Shown piece by piece: positions 52,156-64,000 of a stretch of DNA of 64,000 nucleotides. The stretch's first letter is position 1, and each line of letters opens with the position of its first letter. Both the position numbers and the translations under genes were made by a program. The stretch is from the NCBI GenBank assembly GCA_965153355.1, contig OZ231127.1:75888001-75952000 (forward strand), written 5' to 3'. Origin of the DNA: Flaccisagitta enflata (taxonomy: Eukaryota > Chaetognatha > Sagittoidea > Aphragmophora). Below the pieces are notes generated by a model. That model ran no database searches. It was not told the origin of the DNA and worked only from the letters and a program-made list of their open reading frames with translations.

Positions 52156-52319
52156 CAGTTGAACCCCGCTCTAACGGACCCGCCACCAACAAAATTCCGC
52201 CTATAACAGGTCCCTTCAAGTTTATTTCTTTTATTTTCTTTGTTAGCAATAACAGAATTCCGCCTATAACAAAAGAAAATTGGTGGTCCCCTGAAATCCG
52301 TTAGAGTGGGGTTCAACTG
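52156..52319 (-). mobile_element. MITE with CAGTTGAACCCC ends (copy in B2)
   Basis: Inverted partner of 35,067-35,230, about 99% identical by eye, so it was present before the duplication. Confidence 0.9.
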
Positions 52320-53404
52320 TATTTCTATCTCCCTGGGCAGGTGGTTATAGATCCACAGATTGAACATTACTGTTGAGTGCCACAAAGAAGTGAGCAGTTC
52401 TTATTTCATCAAAAAGGTGACTAATTATTAGCGATGATCATGTTAGAATTTTAGATGTTTAGAGATGTTTAGAGATGTTTTTTTTCGTTTGTTTTCTTCT
52501 TTTAATACCGCTAATTCGTTCCGTCTTAAAAAACCTTTGTCAATAATTGTAACTAAGTGAAACAAGGAACAGATTCAGATATCCATGATTCAAGTTGCGG
52601 ACTATGAAACAGGAGGAGAAACTTAAAAACTTCAAAATTACGAAGACAATGTGCAATTTGTAGATTCTAACGCGAAGATCCACTTATATCTTTAATACCG
52701 ATGGATGTGATTGTCGAACTTGTGGTCGAGATTGTGGCTGTGGACGTGGTTTTGTTTCGCCTGTGGTGGTTGCTGCGGTCTTAGTCTTAGTAGGTCTTAG
52801 TCGTGAGCATTTTCATTTCCATTTCCATTGTAGATAGATTTCTCAGTTGCTTGTGTTTGGGGGTAAATTAAGAAATATGTTTTTTTTTACCAATGGATAG
52901 AGAATATGGGAAAGGAAGATTGGTCGTGATACTCTTAGAGCCTCGCGACAACTGTATGCATGTAAGTGTGGCAAAACAATCATTATTAGAGACAAGAAAC
53001 TCATACATCATAATCAATGGTGTAAATCCCCTTTTCGATCCCTCAAAAATACTGACATTTGTACATGTAGGGAATATTGGGCCAAAAAAAAAAATAATCA
53101 TAAGGAACAGCAAATGTTGACTCCTATTTCTTCTGACAAGCATGCTGATGAATAGCCACGACCATTTGTTTCCCAGTTGACATCATCCCTAAAATTCATG
53201 AAATATGAAAAGAGCTCGTTTGAAAGTGACTTTTATTTTACTAATGAGTGGTCTCCATTCATTGTTCGATATTCAAACCACCTGGTCAATTTTTGAACGT
53301 TGAAAAAGAGAGGAAAAGAAATCGACCACCATGCAAATTAATTTTCGCTCTATGCCTCCATCTCTTGGCATTTGTAAGATACTTTAATTGTAAATCATTG
53401 AAAA

Positions 53405-53927
53405 TAATCGCAAAAGCGTCAGATGGTCAGCGGTACCCATGCCCTGCCTGAGTAGGTTGTGCTTAAAGTTGAGGGGAGAGCAGGGCAGCGGCCCCGAAGG
53501 GGTCGATGACCTATGCTTTCACACATATAGAAAATTTTCTCCTTCTCCTCCTCCTCCTCCTCCTCCTCCTCCTCCTCCTCCTCCTCCTCCTCCTAGGATC
53601 CGACCTCTTGGCTGGGATTTGGACTTGGAGGTGGAGATTTGGGCCTCAAGACTGGGATCTGGGTCTCGAGGCCGGGATCTGGGCCTCGAGGCCAGGATTT
53701 GGGCCTCTAGGCTAGGATTTGGGCCTCGAGGCTAGGATTCGGGTCTCAAGATTGGAATTTGGGCCTCAAGACTGGAATTTGGGCCTTGAGACTGGAATTT
53801 GGGCCTCGAGACTGGGATCTGAGGGGGGGACGGAGAAGGAGAAGGAGAAGGAGAAGAAGAAGGAGAAAATTCCCCATATGTGTGAAAGCATAAGGTCATC
53901 GACCCCTTCGGGGCAGCTGCCCAAAAA
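53405..53927 (+). mobile_element. Foldback element FB5, present only in B2
   Basis: Starts ATCGCAAAAGCGTCAGATGG, ends CAGCTGCCCAAAAA. TCC repeats at 53,530-53,595 mirror GGAGAA repeats at 53,835-53,870; between are units GGGCCTCAAGACTGG. B1 has the empty site CATTGAAAAAAACGGTGG (complement near 33,945), fixing the ends. Confidence 0.88.
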
Positions 53928-54301
53928 CGGTGGATTTCGTCGAAATACAATAATGAATTAATATGTCAGCATGAAGTCTCACCCTAAACTGACAACTGAC
54001 ATTTCTCTCTTGCAACTAACCGCATCTGGATATCAAACGACTGTTCTTAGAATCTTATTTGAATATATTCTAAACATTAACGATTCATTTGATTATTGAC
54101 TCGCTTTTGTGTGAAAAGGTAGTAAAAAAACATCGATTGGCGATTAATTTCCGAATAATTTCATTTCTAACAACTTCAAAGCTTTTTTGCTCAGATTTAT
54201 CTGACGTTTTCCGATTTTTTCCCTGAATTTTCTTTTGACGTTTTAAGTGCAATAATGGTCATGAAAGTGCGATCATAATGTAATTCAAAGTTGCGCCGTG
54301 T

Positions 54302-54305
<4 letters not shown>

Positions 54306-54375
<70 letters not shown>
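54306..54375. repeat. (TC)n microsatellite
   Basis: Shorter B2 partner of 33,440-33,563. Confidence 0.96.
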
Positions 54376-54379
<4 letters not shown>

Positions 54380-55231
54380 GCATTATCATTTTGATTTTCC
54401 TCCCGGTTGTGTTATTGCATTCCCTCCTGTTGTCCTGCCTCTCTCCCTCTTTTCATTGTTTTCCCCCGTTCCAACCCTGACTTACTTACTCTTATCGAAA
54501 TGATGTTACTCATTAACTCTTTTAAATGGCAATCTTTTACTAATGAATACACTCGTTGCGACGCTTCAAAGGCGTCGGGATGTTACGAATTTTATTGAAG
54601 TTTTTCTTTGTCATTTCCAGTAACAGCGGCTCTCAAGATTGTTAAATGAGGTAGTCAAATAGTTAAATTGGTTGCTGGTCAGTTAAAACACCTCTCACAT
54701 TAATAAACAAACTGGCAAAATCATCAAAATTGATAGAAATGATGCATTCAGGGGGCTGAAATTTGATACAGATGGAGCAAAGATATAGTACTTTTGCAAA
54801 CCGAGGCAAAATTTTGTACCTGGGAAAGTGCCTGTTATGCCAAAAATCCAGTGAAAGATTCTGATTGATATTGGCAAAGAAATTTTTGATAATGAGAAAA
54901 CATAAACCTCCTTAAAATTTACCATGAAAAAGGCAAGAAAACATCCAGTCTTGGGTTCTTGTATCACTAACAGACAAAAGTGAGTCAACAGTACCAAGAT
55001 ACAGTCAGTGACATCTGCAAAAAATATTGAAACCCCTTGTCAAATAGAATGGTTTTAGCGACAAATTTGAAGCTTTACTGAACCTAACTATAGCAAAATA
55101 AAAAACGGGGCAACTTGTTTTGCTAATTTTTGCTAAACTGAAGACTTGAAATACAGAAAATCCATGACCGTCTGAAAGCTCTGCAAATGATCTTTTAAGT
55201 GCGACGTTGCTGGTCATTCTAGCATTTTTCG

Positions 55232-56028
<797 letters not shown>

Positions 56029-56439
56029 ATCATTTGTTTAGAAAAAGAATAAGAATGAAAGAAAACATTCCCAGATTTCACATTGTGGTCCAATTGAATT
56101 AAAAAAGGTTTTAAAAAGTTGTTGACTTTGACAAGCTCTAACTTCTACACGGTTTTTAGATACAGGCCTGGAATTGGTCTAGAATGAATCAAATTTTGCA
56201 TATCTTTAAAATCACCTCTAAACAAAATTTTGAAAAAAGTTTTTTTCCTATCTTTTTTTATAAACTTACAAAAACATAGAGCTTTTTCAACTTAACTTTT
56301 ACACTCTTGACCATTTTTTCTTTATCCTTTTGTCATTTCTTAACGAATAAAGCTAAGACAACCAGCAATAATGGACGCAATAATGGACAAGTTCTGATCC
56401 CAGTCCGCCTAATTCTATGAGAGATGTTAGTAGCTTGAT

Positions 56440-57520
56440 GAAATGAAATGAAATACATGTATTTCTCTGGGTATCTAGTCTACACGAGTACAATTGTTAT
56501 AAATTAAATTTCCAGATGGATTGCAAGTAAGCCAAAAATCCTACGTAGAGTAGTAAAAACAGAATGGATAAAGGCAATATCACAATAACAGTGTGATAAT
56601 AAAGTGTAAGGGAAATCCACTTATGTTGTTGGAAGCTTGAAAGCTGCAAACCAGATAAGAAACGGATTGGTTTAGATTGTGGACTAAAACAATGAAGGAT
56701 GATAACAGAGTTTCTTGAAAAAGATCCTCCTCCCGTCATCCAGCACCCAACAGCCAACTTGTCGAGAGTTGCAGGCGTATGGAAGGCATGGTAACACGGA
56801 TATCGTCATGAGCGGCGTTGAGAAGTGAACTAGGCTGTCGGGAGAGCAAATCTAGGAGAAGGGAGGAGAGAAGTTTGTTAATTCACAGGAACTTGAACCA
56901 GAAGTAGGTTGTTTTTTTTTTACTTAGTTTACGAGTGCCCTAATTAGCACCCACGCATGGTCAGTCAGTTCAAATTTGAAATTGCATAAATCAATCTTTT
57001 TTTTTCTTTGTAAAGGCTTTTAAATAAGTTATCATACAACTGATAAGTTAAGATATTGTAGATATGCAATTGGAGTAAAGGTTAGTTTCATAGAGTTAAA
57101 ATAGGAGATGTAGGAAAAAGTATATTGAAGATTGAATTAATTGCAATTACTAATTGATTGTCTTTTGTCAAAGGGGTGTACAACACTGCCTAATTACAGT
57201 GCTCTTGCGGGATTACTTATTAACAGTTTATTATTGATGGCTATTTTTAGGAATAAGTGAATGACACTGGCTATACCCAGTGCAACGCGTAATGACTTGT
57301 TACTGGTATTACTTTGTCAGCTGAGAGTTTAAAATTATTATACGACACTGGCGAGTTCCAGTGCATCGCAAAATGTTGTGGGTTTATTCTTGAATGGTAA
57401 TATTAAAGGTAATTAAGCGACACTAGCTAGATCTAGTGCAACGCATTGATAATTATTGATGGTTCACCTTTGATATTAATGAGTTTAGGGGTTAGTAAAC
57501 GGCACTGGCGAGGTCCAATG
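56440..57520. mobile_element. B2-only insertion with TGAAA repeat end and hairpin array
   Basis: Starts with GATGAAATGAAATGAAATAC, a simple-repeat end like some LINE tails, has unique DNA to 57,180, then five hairpins near 57,185, 57,265, 57,345, 57,420 and 57,500. B1 continues uninterrupted at 32,130. Element class unknown. Confidence 0.6.
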
Positions 57521-57595
57521 CCAAAGCATAACGCATACAACACACGGCATGAGGACATGTAGCAATACATGAAAATGCGGGGATAAAATGGCCTA

Positions 57596-57817
57596 CCATC
57601 TTGGCGGAAAGAAACGCGACAGTTGCTCAACTTTGGAGGAGTGCCGCTTCTAAATGAATGAAGCTACAGACCCCAGACTAGTCCTATTTTAAAGATCTGT
57701 ATTAAATATTCAAAATGAGACCAAGTTGAAGCCTGTAGCTATATCTGTTTAAGGGCAGCCTTCTTCCAAAGTTGGTGCTACATTAAGCAACTGTCGCGTT
57801 TCTTTCCGCCAAGATAG
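57596..57817. mobile_element. TA-flanked MITE with CCATCTTGGCGGAAAG ends
   Basis: Inverted ends CCATCTTGGCGGAAAGAAAC + GCGACAGTTGC, mirrored at 57,787-57,817; TA at both sides; empty in B1 (near 32,065). Shares its first 10 bp with the 17,389 and 41,585 elements. Confidence 0.85.
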
Positions 57818-58401
57818 TAAAAGCGCAGCGTTAAAGAAGAAAGTGTTGGGAGTGATGGTCACATTAAGCAGTAACTGATGTGACACTTCATCCTCAAATA
57901 CTCTTTACATACATTTTTTTAGTCGAAGAGATATACAACTGCCATGAATTCTAAAGTGTAGAACTTACAGTAAGCGCAAATGTTTTACTGGCAGTAATCA
58001 AGCTACCTGAGAAGACAGATGCTAGAATGACCACCTTTCGCAGAATCATTAAAAACATTAAAAACACAATGCGCAATGGTGACATATGATCTTCAAGTAA
58101 AACTGACTCTTGCAGGGTTTTAACCAGAAACCTGATATTTATGGTTTCACTATACCTCTGGGCTCACAATAGTATCTCTTGTTTAGTAGTTCTTACAAGA
58201 TTTGCATTTACAATAAGTGTTTAACAATGACAGTGATAATGACAATACGCGCCAAATTAAACCCGTCAGCCACAATTTATGGGCCAAGTCATAGAACCAT
58301 CAGATGAAGATTGATGAATCACGAAGAAGACACTTGAGATGAAATGACCAAGCTATGCAAATCATCTTGAAAAAAAGTTGTAGTCATTTCGTGAAATTTG
58401 T

Positions 58402-58527
<126 letters not shown>

Positions 58528-58832
58528 AGAGAAGATGAATTTCTGTGTCAATATAAATTAACACCAAAATCTGCACTCATTAAGAACAAGGACGGATATA
58601 CACTCAATTGCTTGTACACACGGATGGAGGTCCGCGAATGATGGTCAGTAAGTTATCGCTCAATTTAAATCAAATGTATTAAGAGGTATCTGTTCACAAA
58701 TGTGAGGCATTAGGAACGAGTCACAAAACGAAAACGCATTAGAAAATAGTTACAAAATTGTCAGAGTGAAAGTGGAATTAACTGAGGTAACACCATTTGC
58801 ACCATTATTGCCGCTGAACCAGATGGACAAGG

Positions 58833-59668
58833 CATTTGTGAGAGTTTTATCCAGTCGTTTCCATGGCATTCTTCGCCTTTATTTTTTTCATAAAAAAATC
58901 GCTCCCAAGCGTTTTTAAGATAACTATGACTAGAAAAGTCTGCCAAAAAAAAAAAAAAAAAAGAAGAGCGCAAGAAAAGGTTGCCGTAAGTACCGTCCAT
59001 AATATTTCTTTGTTTATTCTTCTGTTTGAAAATTGAAAAACCGCTTGACCTAATCATTTGTGAAAGTCTAGGGTAATATCCCAATTCTAAGCTCTTGCAG
59101 TGAAACGATCTCTTGCTCATGTTGATTGGTTTCTTGATGGATCTACTTGATTTTACAATACAACCCGGAAGAAACCTGAGTAGATGATCTCAGATCTTTT
59201 ATGTTCTTTGGATTCTTGCACCATTTGAAGAGAAAAGACACCCTCTGAAATTTAGAAAGATTATATGGCACAAACGTGGAACGCCTCTCGTTGTAAAGAA
59301 ATGCTCGTTTCTTAAGGAGATCTAAAGGAAATAGCTACGTTTTTATTAATGACCCGTCATATCGCGAAGAAAATATACAGAGAGGATTTTGGCATCCTCC
59401 TCTTGCTCCTGCCTAGGTATGTATGTGGTATCATGGAAAAGAGAGTGCACCTTTAGGCAAATGGGTGGGGATGATGGGGTGATCTGGGGGTGACATGACA
59501 GGTACTTTTTTTTCGTGGTGATAGGATCTGAGGCAATATGGAGTGGGTGGGTGGGTGGAATGGTGCACACATTCAACAAACATTGAGGATCTGAGCACGC
59601 CGGGTCAAAAGCCCCCTGGCTGATATTCAAGCCCTTACACAAAGTGAAAAGAAACTTCTGCCATTCTT
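58833..59668. other. Unique sequence beyond arm B2
   Basis: No supported gene or repeat; A17 run near 58,946 and GGGTGGGTGGGTGG at about 59,545. Confidence 0.5.
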
Positions 59669-59836
59669 AGGCACATGCACGCCGCTATGTCCGTCTGTCT
59701 GTCAAACTTTGATTCTTCAGCTTTCACGAGCGGTTTTGCGTTACTGCCCCTGCCCAAATGCTTGGTTAGCCTTTTTTAATACCGTGCCTGCCCACCCACA
59801 CACGACTTCGAGAGCCCGTGTATACGGCCTTGTTTA
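59669..59836 (+). mobile_element. Hairpin-headed element remnant
   Basis: Has GTCCGTCTGTCTGTC, CACCCACACACGACTTCGAG and CCCGTGTATACGGCCTTGTTTA of the family, with the head hairpin decayed. 59,837-60,539 is unique apart from a short TC tract at 60,183. Confidence 0.65.
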
Positions 59837-60539
59837 GATTGTTTAACCACCTTGAATATCGACAAGTTGTAGTCGCTATAATCATAGAAAAGGTGTTATT
59901 GTTCAAATTTTTCAAGAAATCAAACGCGTTGGAGCGAATACTTAAACTGAATAAACTTAAAATTAATAAGGACTGATAATAAACGTAATCTTAAAACCCT
60001 AAAGAGCAAGAGCAAGGAGAACGTGGTGTGGTGTGCCCTAAATCGATCATCTTCATCCATTATTCAAAAGTATAAATGGACTTTTTCTTCTCATGAAGAT
60101 GGACGATACAAAGCATACAGACGGCGCGAGGCCGCGGTGGTGTTTTTGCAACGATCCTTGCCTCAGCGGTGATTTAGTAGAGCTCTCTCTCTCTCTCTCT
60201 CTCTCCTTTAGTCATTAAAGTAATCATCACATCGCGATGTAAAACTTACGAGTTTTCAATTCATCTGTGAGCTTAATTAAAATCTGCTTGGTTGCTCGAT
60301 GAAAGTGCAATGAACCGTTGAAAACCACCATAAGGCTGATAATCTTGTTTGTTTAGATGCATCGTAAAACGAACGTCAGAACTATTATCATTTTCAGGTT
60401 TCACTACAAGAAAAACAAATAACGCCGGTCAGCTGCCTCGTCTGCTTTAACTCGTACAGATCTGCTCCAACCCAACATCTGCTTCAACTCCATTGCTTCA
60501 AGTTCAAATCTTTTAAGTTAGTTTTAAGTGTTTTTTTCT

Positions 60540-61880
60540 TAGCCGCCTACGCGCGACTCCATAAAACAACAACCCGCCGGTTGGTCGATCGGTCCGTCCA
60601 TCTGTTCATCCATCCGCCCATCCGTCCATTTGTCCGCCCGTTAACTTTTTGCTTTTTTGGCGTTTACCGGCAGTTTTTGGGCAACGGCAGCGGCAGCGGC
60701 TTTTACACATAGGGGAAATTTCTCCTCCTTCTTCTCCTTCTCCTTCTCCTTCTCCGTCCACCCCCTTCCAAGCTCATATTCTAGTCTTGAGGCTCAAATC
60801 CCTACCTTGAGGCCCAAATTCTAGCCTCAAGGCCCAAATTCTAGCCTCAAGGCTCAAATCCTGGCCTCAAGGCCCAAATCTCAACCTGAAGGCTCAAATC
60901 TCAACCCAGAGGCTCAAATCCCAGCCTTGAAGCTCAAATCCCAGGCTTGGGGCTCAAATCCCAGCCTCGGGCTCAGATCCCAGCCTAAAGGCTCAGATCC
61001 CAGCCTCAAGGCTCAGATCCCAGCCTCAAGGCTCAGATCCCAGCCGCTAGGCTTACATCCCAACCTCAAGCCTCAAGACTCAAATCACACCCTCAAGGCT
61101 CAAATCTCAATATTGATGCTCACTTTCAAGCCTGGATCCTAAAAAATTACTGAGCAAAGGTCATCAGCCCCTTCGGGGCCGCTGCCCCTCTCACCATCAC
61201 ACATCAACATATACTCACACAGGGGCAACGGATACCGCTGACCATCTAACGCTTTTGCGACTATTTCATTATGGCTCTTCTCCGAACGCTGGCTTGGTCA
61301 ATTTCACCATTGCCCGTGTCAACTCGCACGCAACCTATTTTGGCTTTTAGCCTGCAGCAGCTTATTCAGTCCTGCTCCATGTCTTCGGGTGTCTGAACTG
61401 CAAAATCGGGCGAAAAAAGTGACTTCGGAGCGTTACTCCCGGAGGCCGGGCTCATTGAGTGCTTTCAAAAGAAAAGGTTTTTTTTTTAAGCATTTTGCAT
61501 ATTCCATTTGCGTCACTGTAGCGCAATCTACTTGTACAATAAGTTTGGACTTGGATCTAGGCACTCCGTCATCAAATGCTGAAGTCGTTCAGAATTGATT
61601 GCCTTAGTTTTGCGAGAAATCTTATTCTATACAAATTCAGCATAGATGACGGAGTGTCATGTCTAGATCAAAACGGATTTCATTCTTGACCTATGATTAT
61701 ACAAATGGAACATGAAAATTACCTGGGGACTTTTTTTAAAATGCCGAAATTGAGGCCTATTACTCTCCCTGTCCAGCAGACGGTGCCCACCCACACCCAA
61801 TGGACAGTGCCCGTCCGTTCTCAATGGACAGTTCCCAGCCGCAAGCGACTGCTTATTGATTAGGTATCCAGTCATGTTTT
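60540..61880 (+). mobile_element. Hairpin-headed element hosting a foldback element
   Basis: Begins AGCCGCCTACGCGCGACTCC with GTCC/ATCC repeats (60,590-60,645), later has CCCACCCACACCCAATGG and GCCGCAAGCGACTGC, ending near CCAGTCATGTTTTTG. FB6 (60,674-61,264) sits inside, as FB1 does in the element at 1,878. Confidence 0.55.
60674..61264 (-). mobile_element. Foldback element FB6 with one-way 20-bp minisatellite
   Basis: Left end TTTTTGGGCAACGGCAGCGG, TTCTCC repeats, about 17 units of AAGGCTCAAATCCCAGCCTC type (60,790-61,135), then CCCCTTCGGGGCCGCTGCCC and tail ACGCTTTTGCGACTATT. Frames through it are repeats. Confidence 0.82.
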
Positions 61881-61924
61881 TGTCATCGTGAGTCTACGGA
61901 ATCACATTTTTCCCCGCCATTTTC

Positions 61925-62275
61925 TTTTTAGATGCGTCCTCGCATCTCTATAAGAGGGTTTGTCCGTCCGTCCATCCGTCCGTCCGTCCGTCCGTCCGTC
62001 CGTCCGTCCGTCCGTCCGTCCGTCCGTCCGTCCGTCCGTCCGTCCGTCCGTCCGTCCGTCCGTTACGCCTGTGCAAAAACCGCGGTTTTCGGCCGTTTTC
62101 GGTCACGATGAGATCCTACACTGAATCTACTGCGAGACAAACATGATTTGAGAGCCTCCATTACTACTCTTGTCGTTCTATCTGTCTGTTTGTCCATCTG
62201 TCAATCCATATGTGTCACATGATCAATATACGCAGAGACACAGTCTGGACGCATCGTTGCCAGTTCGGGCTTGTT
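61925..62275 (+). mobile_element. Dispersed repeat R3 with hairpin head and (GTCC)n
   Basis: AGATGCGTCCTCGCATCT is a hairpin, followed by CTATAAGAGGG and about 23 GTCC units (61,963-62,062), then GCACAGGC-type and TGATCAATAT sequence shared with 27,650-27,960. Same layout as the AGTCGCG elements but different sequence. Confidence 0.75.
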
Positions 62276-62337
62276 CTATAAAAATCATGATTCTTGATAA
62301 TTGGCTTTTTCCAGTTGTTCGTCAAGCAATCACTGTC

Positions 62338-62975
62338 CGCCAGAACACGGAATGAGTTGACTTGAAATGATCGTCTACAACTCTAATAGGTTTTGAGTCC
62401 TTGTGGTGTGTATAATACAAATCTAAAAAGAACTAAACCATTTTTACAAAAATATACAAAAATATACAAAAATATACAAAAATATACAAAAATAGTACAA
62501 ATCTATTATATTTTTCATCATAACTCTTTGTGATGATTTATTTTAGTATTTTTGACCGCAGCTTTGCACTCAGTGGAGGGCTTGCGGTTCGTTTGATATG
62601 TCACACTATATGCTTTTGAAAAAGAAGTAAAAACTTATCTTTTTATAAAATCTTTAAAAATAAATGTATTTTATAGCAATATGTTGAAAAAATTAACTTT
62701 TTATTTCTTTTTCGAAAATATATAGTATGACATATCAAACGAACCGCAAAGCACTCGTTGAATCCAAATCTGCAGTCAAAAATACCAGAAAAGATCATCA
62801 CAAAGAGTTATGATGAAAAATGAACTAAATTTATACCATTTTTCCATATATTTCAAAAAGCGCCCCAAAAGTGATTCAGTTTCCTTTAGATTCATATTGT
62901 ACACACTACAATGACCCAAAAACTATCAAAGTGAGAGACGATCATTCTACCTTAACTCATTCCGTGTTTTGGCTG
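62338..62975. mobile_element. 640-bp palindromic foldback element
   Basis: CCAGAACACGGAATGAGTT at the left is mirrored by AACTCATTCCGTGTTTTGG at the right; pairing continues inward through GATCGTCT/AGACGATC, CATCATAACTCTTTGTGATG and GGTTCGTTTGATATGTCA to a centre near 62,660. ATACAAAA repeat at 62,450-62,495. No ORF. Confidence 0.85.
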
Positions 62976-63076
62976 GTAGTGCAATATGATTCACCAACGG
63001 CATAACCGACGACAAACACAACTAAAGAATCAACACCAACATCGCCCACAACAGCAACGGTGCCAACAGCAATAAC

Positions 63077-63310
<234 letters not shown>

Positions 63311-63317
63311 AACAACA

Positions 63318-63578
63318 ATGGCGTTCCAACAACTCATCCGCGCCGGTGATATGGAAATAGACAAAGACGCAAGTATGGGAAAAACGACGACGACGACGCC
63401 GATGACGACGACGACGACGATAGTGACGCCACCGAAGACGACGACGACGAAATCGACGACGTCATTATTGGAAACAGCTGCTATTAAAGAGGGGATGACA
63501 ACGCCAAAAGGCTCATCGACTTCTTCATCGGCCCTTTCAAAGGAGCAATTGTCCCATTTAAACGCACACGCGATGGGA

Positions 63579-63621
<43 letters not shown>

Positions 63622-63806
63622 CGATGAATACGGCGCACGCACAAACAAGCGCCGACAAAGTGCACGCGCAAGAACGACAGACTCGCGCACGGGCAGAAAC
63701 ACACTCGCGTGCGCACGAAGCAATTCGATTTTACGAGGATGCTTTGAAATTCACGCCAATTGCGGTGAAAAGAACACTTTCAGAAATACTCAAAGCGCGG
63801 GCCAAG
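63318..63806 (+). CDS. Candidate host exon: Thr-rich low-complexity protein, partial
   Basis: The plus frame is open from 63,006 past the window end; the first ATG after the CAA tract is 63,318. It encodes Thr runs (ACG repeats), a more ordinary middle and the non-repetitive RFYEDALKFTPIAVKRTLSE, predicted to be helical. It meets AAG|GTAAGG at 63,804-63,812, a near-ideal 5' splice site in phase 0. After it, sequence becomes a dispersed repeat (GACGCGGGGTC, also near 41,330), as expected of an intron. No family recognised. The reverse strand also has a long Val-rich frame, which I judge a shadow of the repeats. Could equally be a non-coding repeat tract. Confidence 0.35.
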
Positions 63807-63854
63807 GTAAGGGATAAAAGAAAGAAGACAGACGATGGTGCAGTGAGGAAGAAG

Positions 63855-63947
63855 AAAAGTGACGCGGGGTCTGGGCCTGGGCGTCCAACCGCCATCCACA
63901 CCCCACGCCCACTCCCAACGCCCCCCACCCCTCCACACACACACACC

Positions 63948-64000
<53 letters not shown>
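63855..64000. repeat. Dispersed GACGCGGGGTC repeat and (CA)n
   Basis: GACGCGGGGTC, CATCCACACCC and CCCACTCCC blocks resemble 41,330-41,400 and 9,990-10,075; CA repeat from 63,936 to the window end. Confidence 0.6.

Overview
The window looks like gene-poor, repeat-saturated DNA from an animal nuclear genome, most likely an aquatic invertebrate. I cannot name the species. The reasons are: a Penelope-like retroelement with a GIY-YIG endonuclease and a hammerhead-ribozyme motif, a LINE ORF1 with a coiled coil followed by an RRM-like domain, many small TIR and foldback DNA elements, and microsatellites hundreds of bases long. I found no confident host gene. One Thr-rich open frame at the right edge (63.0-63.8 kb) ending in a good splice donor is the best candidate. 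I saw no tRNA, rRNA or CRISPR array.

Region by region: 1-3.2 kb holds microsatellites and a hairpin-headed element carrying a nested foldback element. 3.2-8.6 kb is a Penelope-like element (basic RGG-rich ORF, RT, GIY-YIG endonuclease, hammerhead motif, TGAA repeats at both ends). Its RT is split between motifs B and C by a 2.1-kb insert made of a foldback element plus a 5'-truncated second retroelement in the opposite direction. 8.6-13.9 kb holds microsatellites, two small TA-flanked MITEs, a 0.7-kb TIR element and a 20-bp minisatellite.

From 13.9 to 58.8 kb the dominant structure is a nested inverted duplication. Arm A1 (about 13.95-25.51 kb) is inverted relative to A2 (about 35.83-48.0 kb). 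Arm B1 (about 30.96-36.05 kb) is inverted relative to B2 (51.14-58.83 kb). A2 and B1 overlap in a 220-bp GGA-rich 'hinge'. The simplest reading is one unit B-A (30.96-48.0 kb) whose inverted copy A'-B' was split exactly at its own hinge by a 25.6-kb block. The split left two identical 217-bp direct hinge copies (25,294-25,510 and 51,144-51,360). Arms differ by many presence/absence insertions, which reveal the ends of several mobile elements. Sampled identity is near 100% at the inner ends and about 93-95% at the outer ends.

The loop at 25.5-31 kb has a LINE ORF1 (29.5-30.5 kb) with no ORF2, plus trinucleotide tracts. The insertion specific to A2 (44-47.5 kb) is a roughly 145-bp satellite interrupted by a 1.7-kb foldback element with a 9-bp target duplication. 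An insertion specific to B2 (56.4-57.5 kb) has five regularly spaced (about 80 bp) small hairpins, one with a compensatory base-pair change. 58.8-63 kb has more hairpin-headed elements, a foldback element with a Lys/Leu-like minisatellite core and a 640-bp palindrome.

Recurring themes are: (1) foldback elements sharing a GGGCAGCGGCCCC end but filled with minisatellites; (2) elements starting with an AGTCGCGTGCACGCGACT hairpin followed by GTCC repeats, resembling in layout the Helitron-related HINE/DINE elements; (3) TA-flanked MITEs. All coordinates of arms and elements were read by eye and may shift by a few bases.
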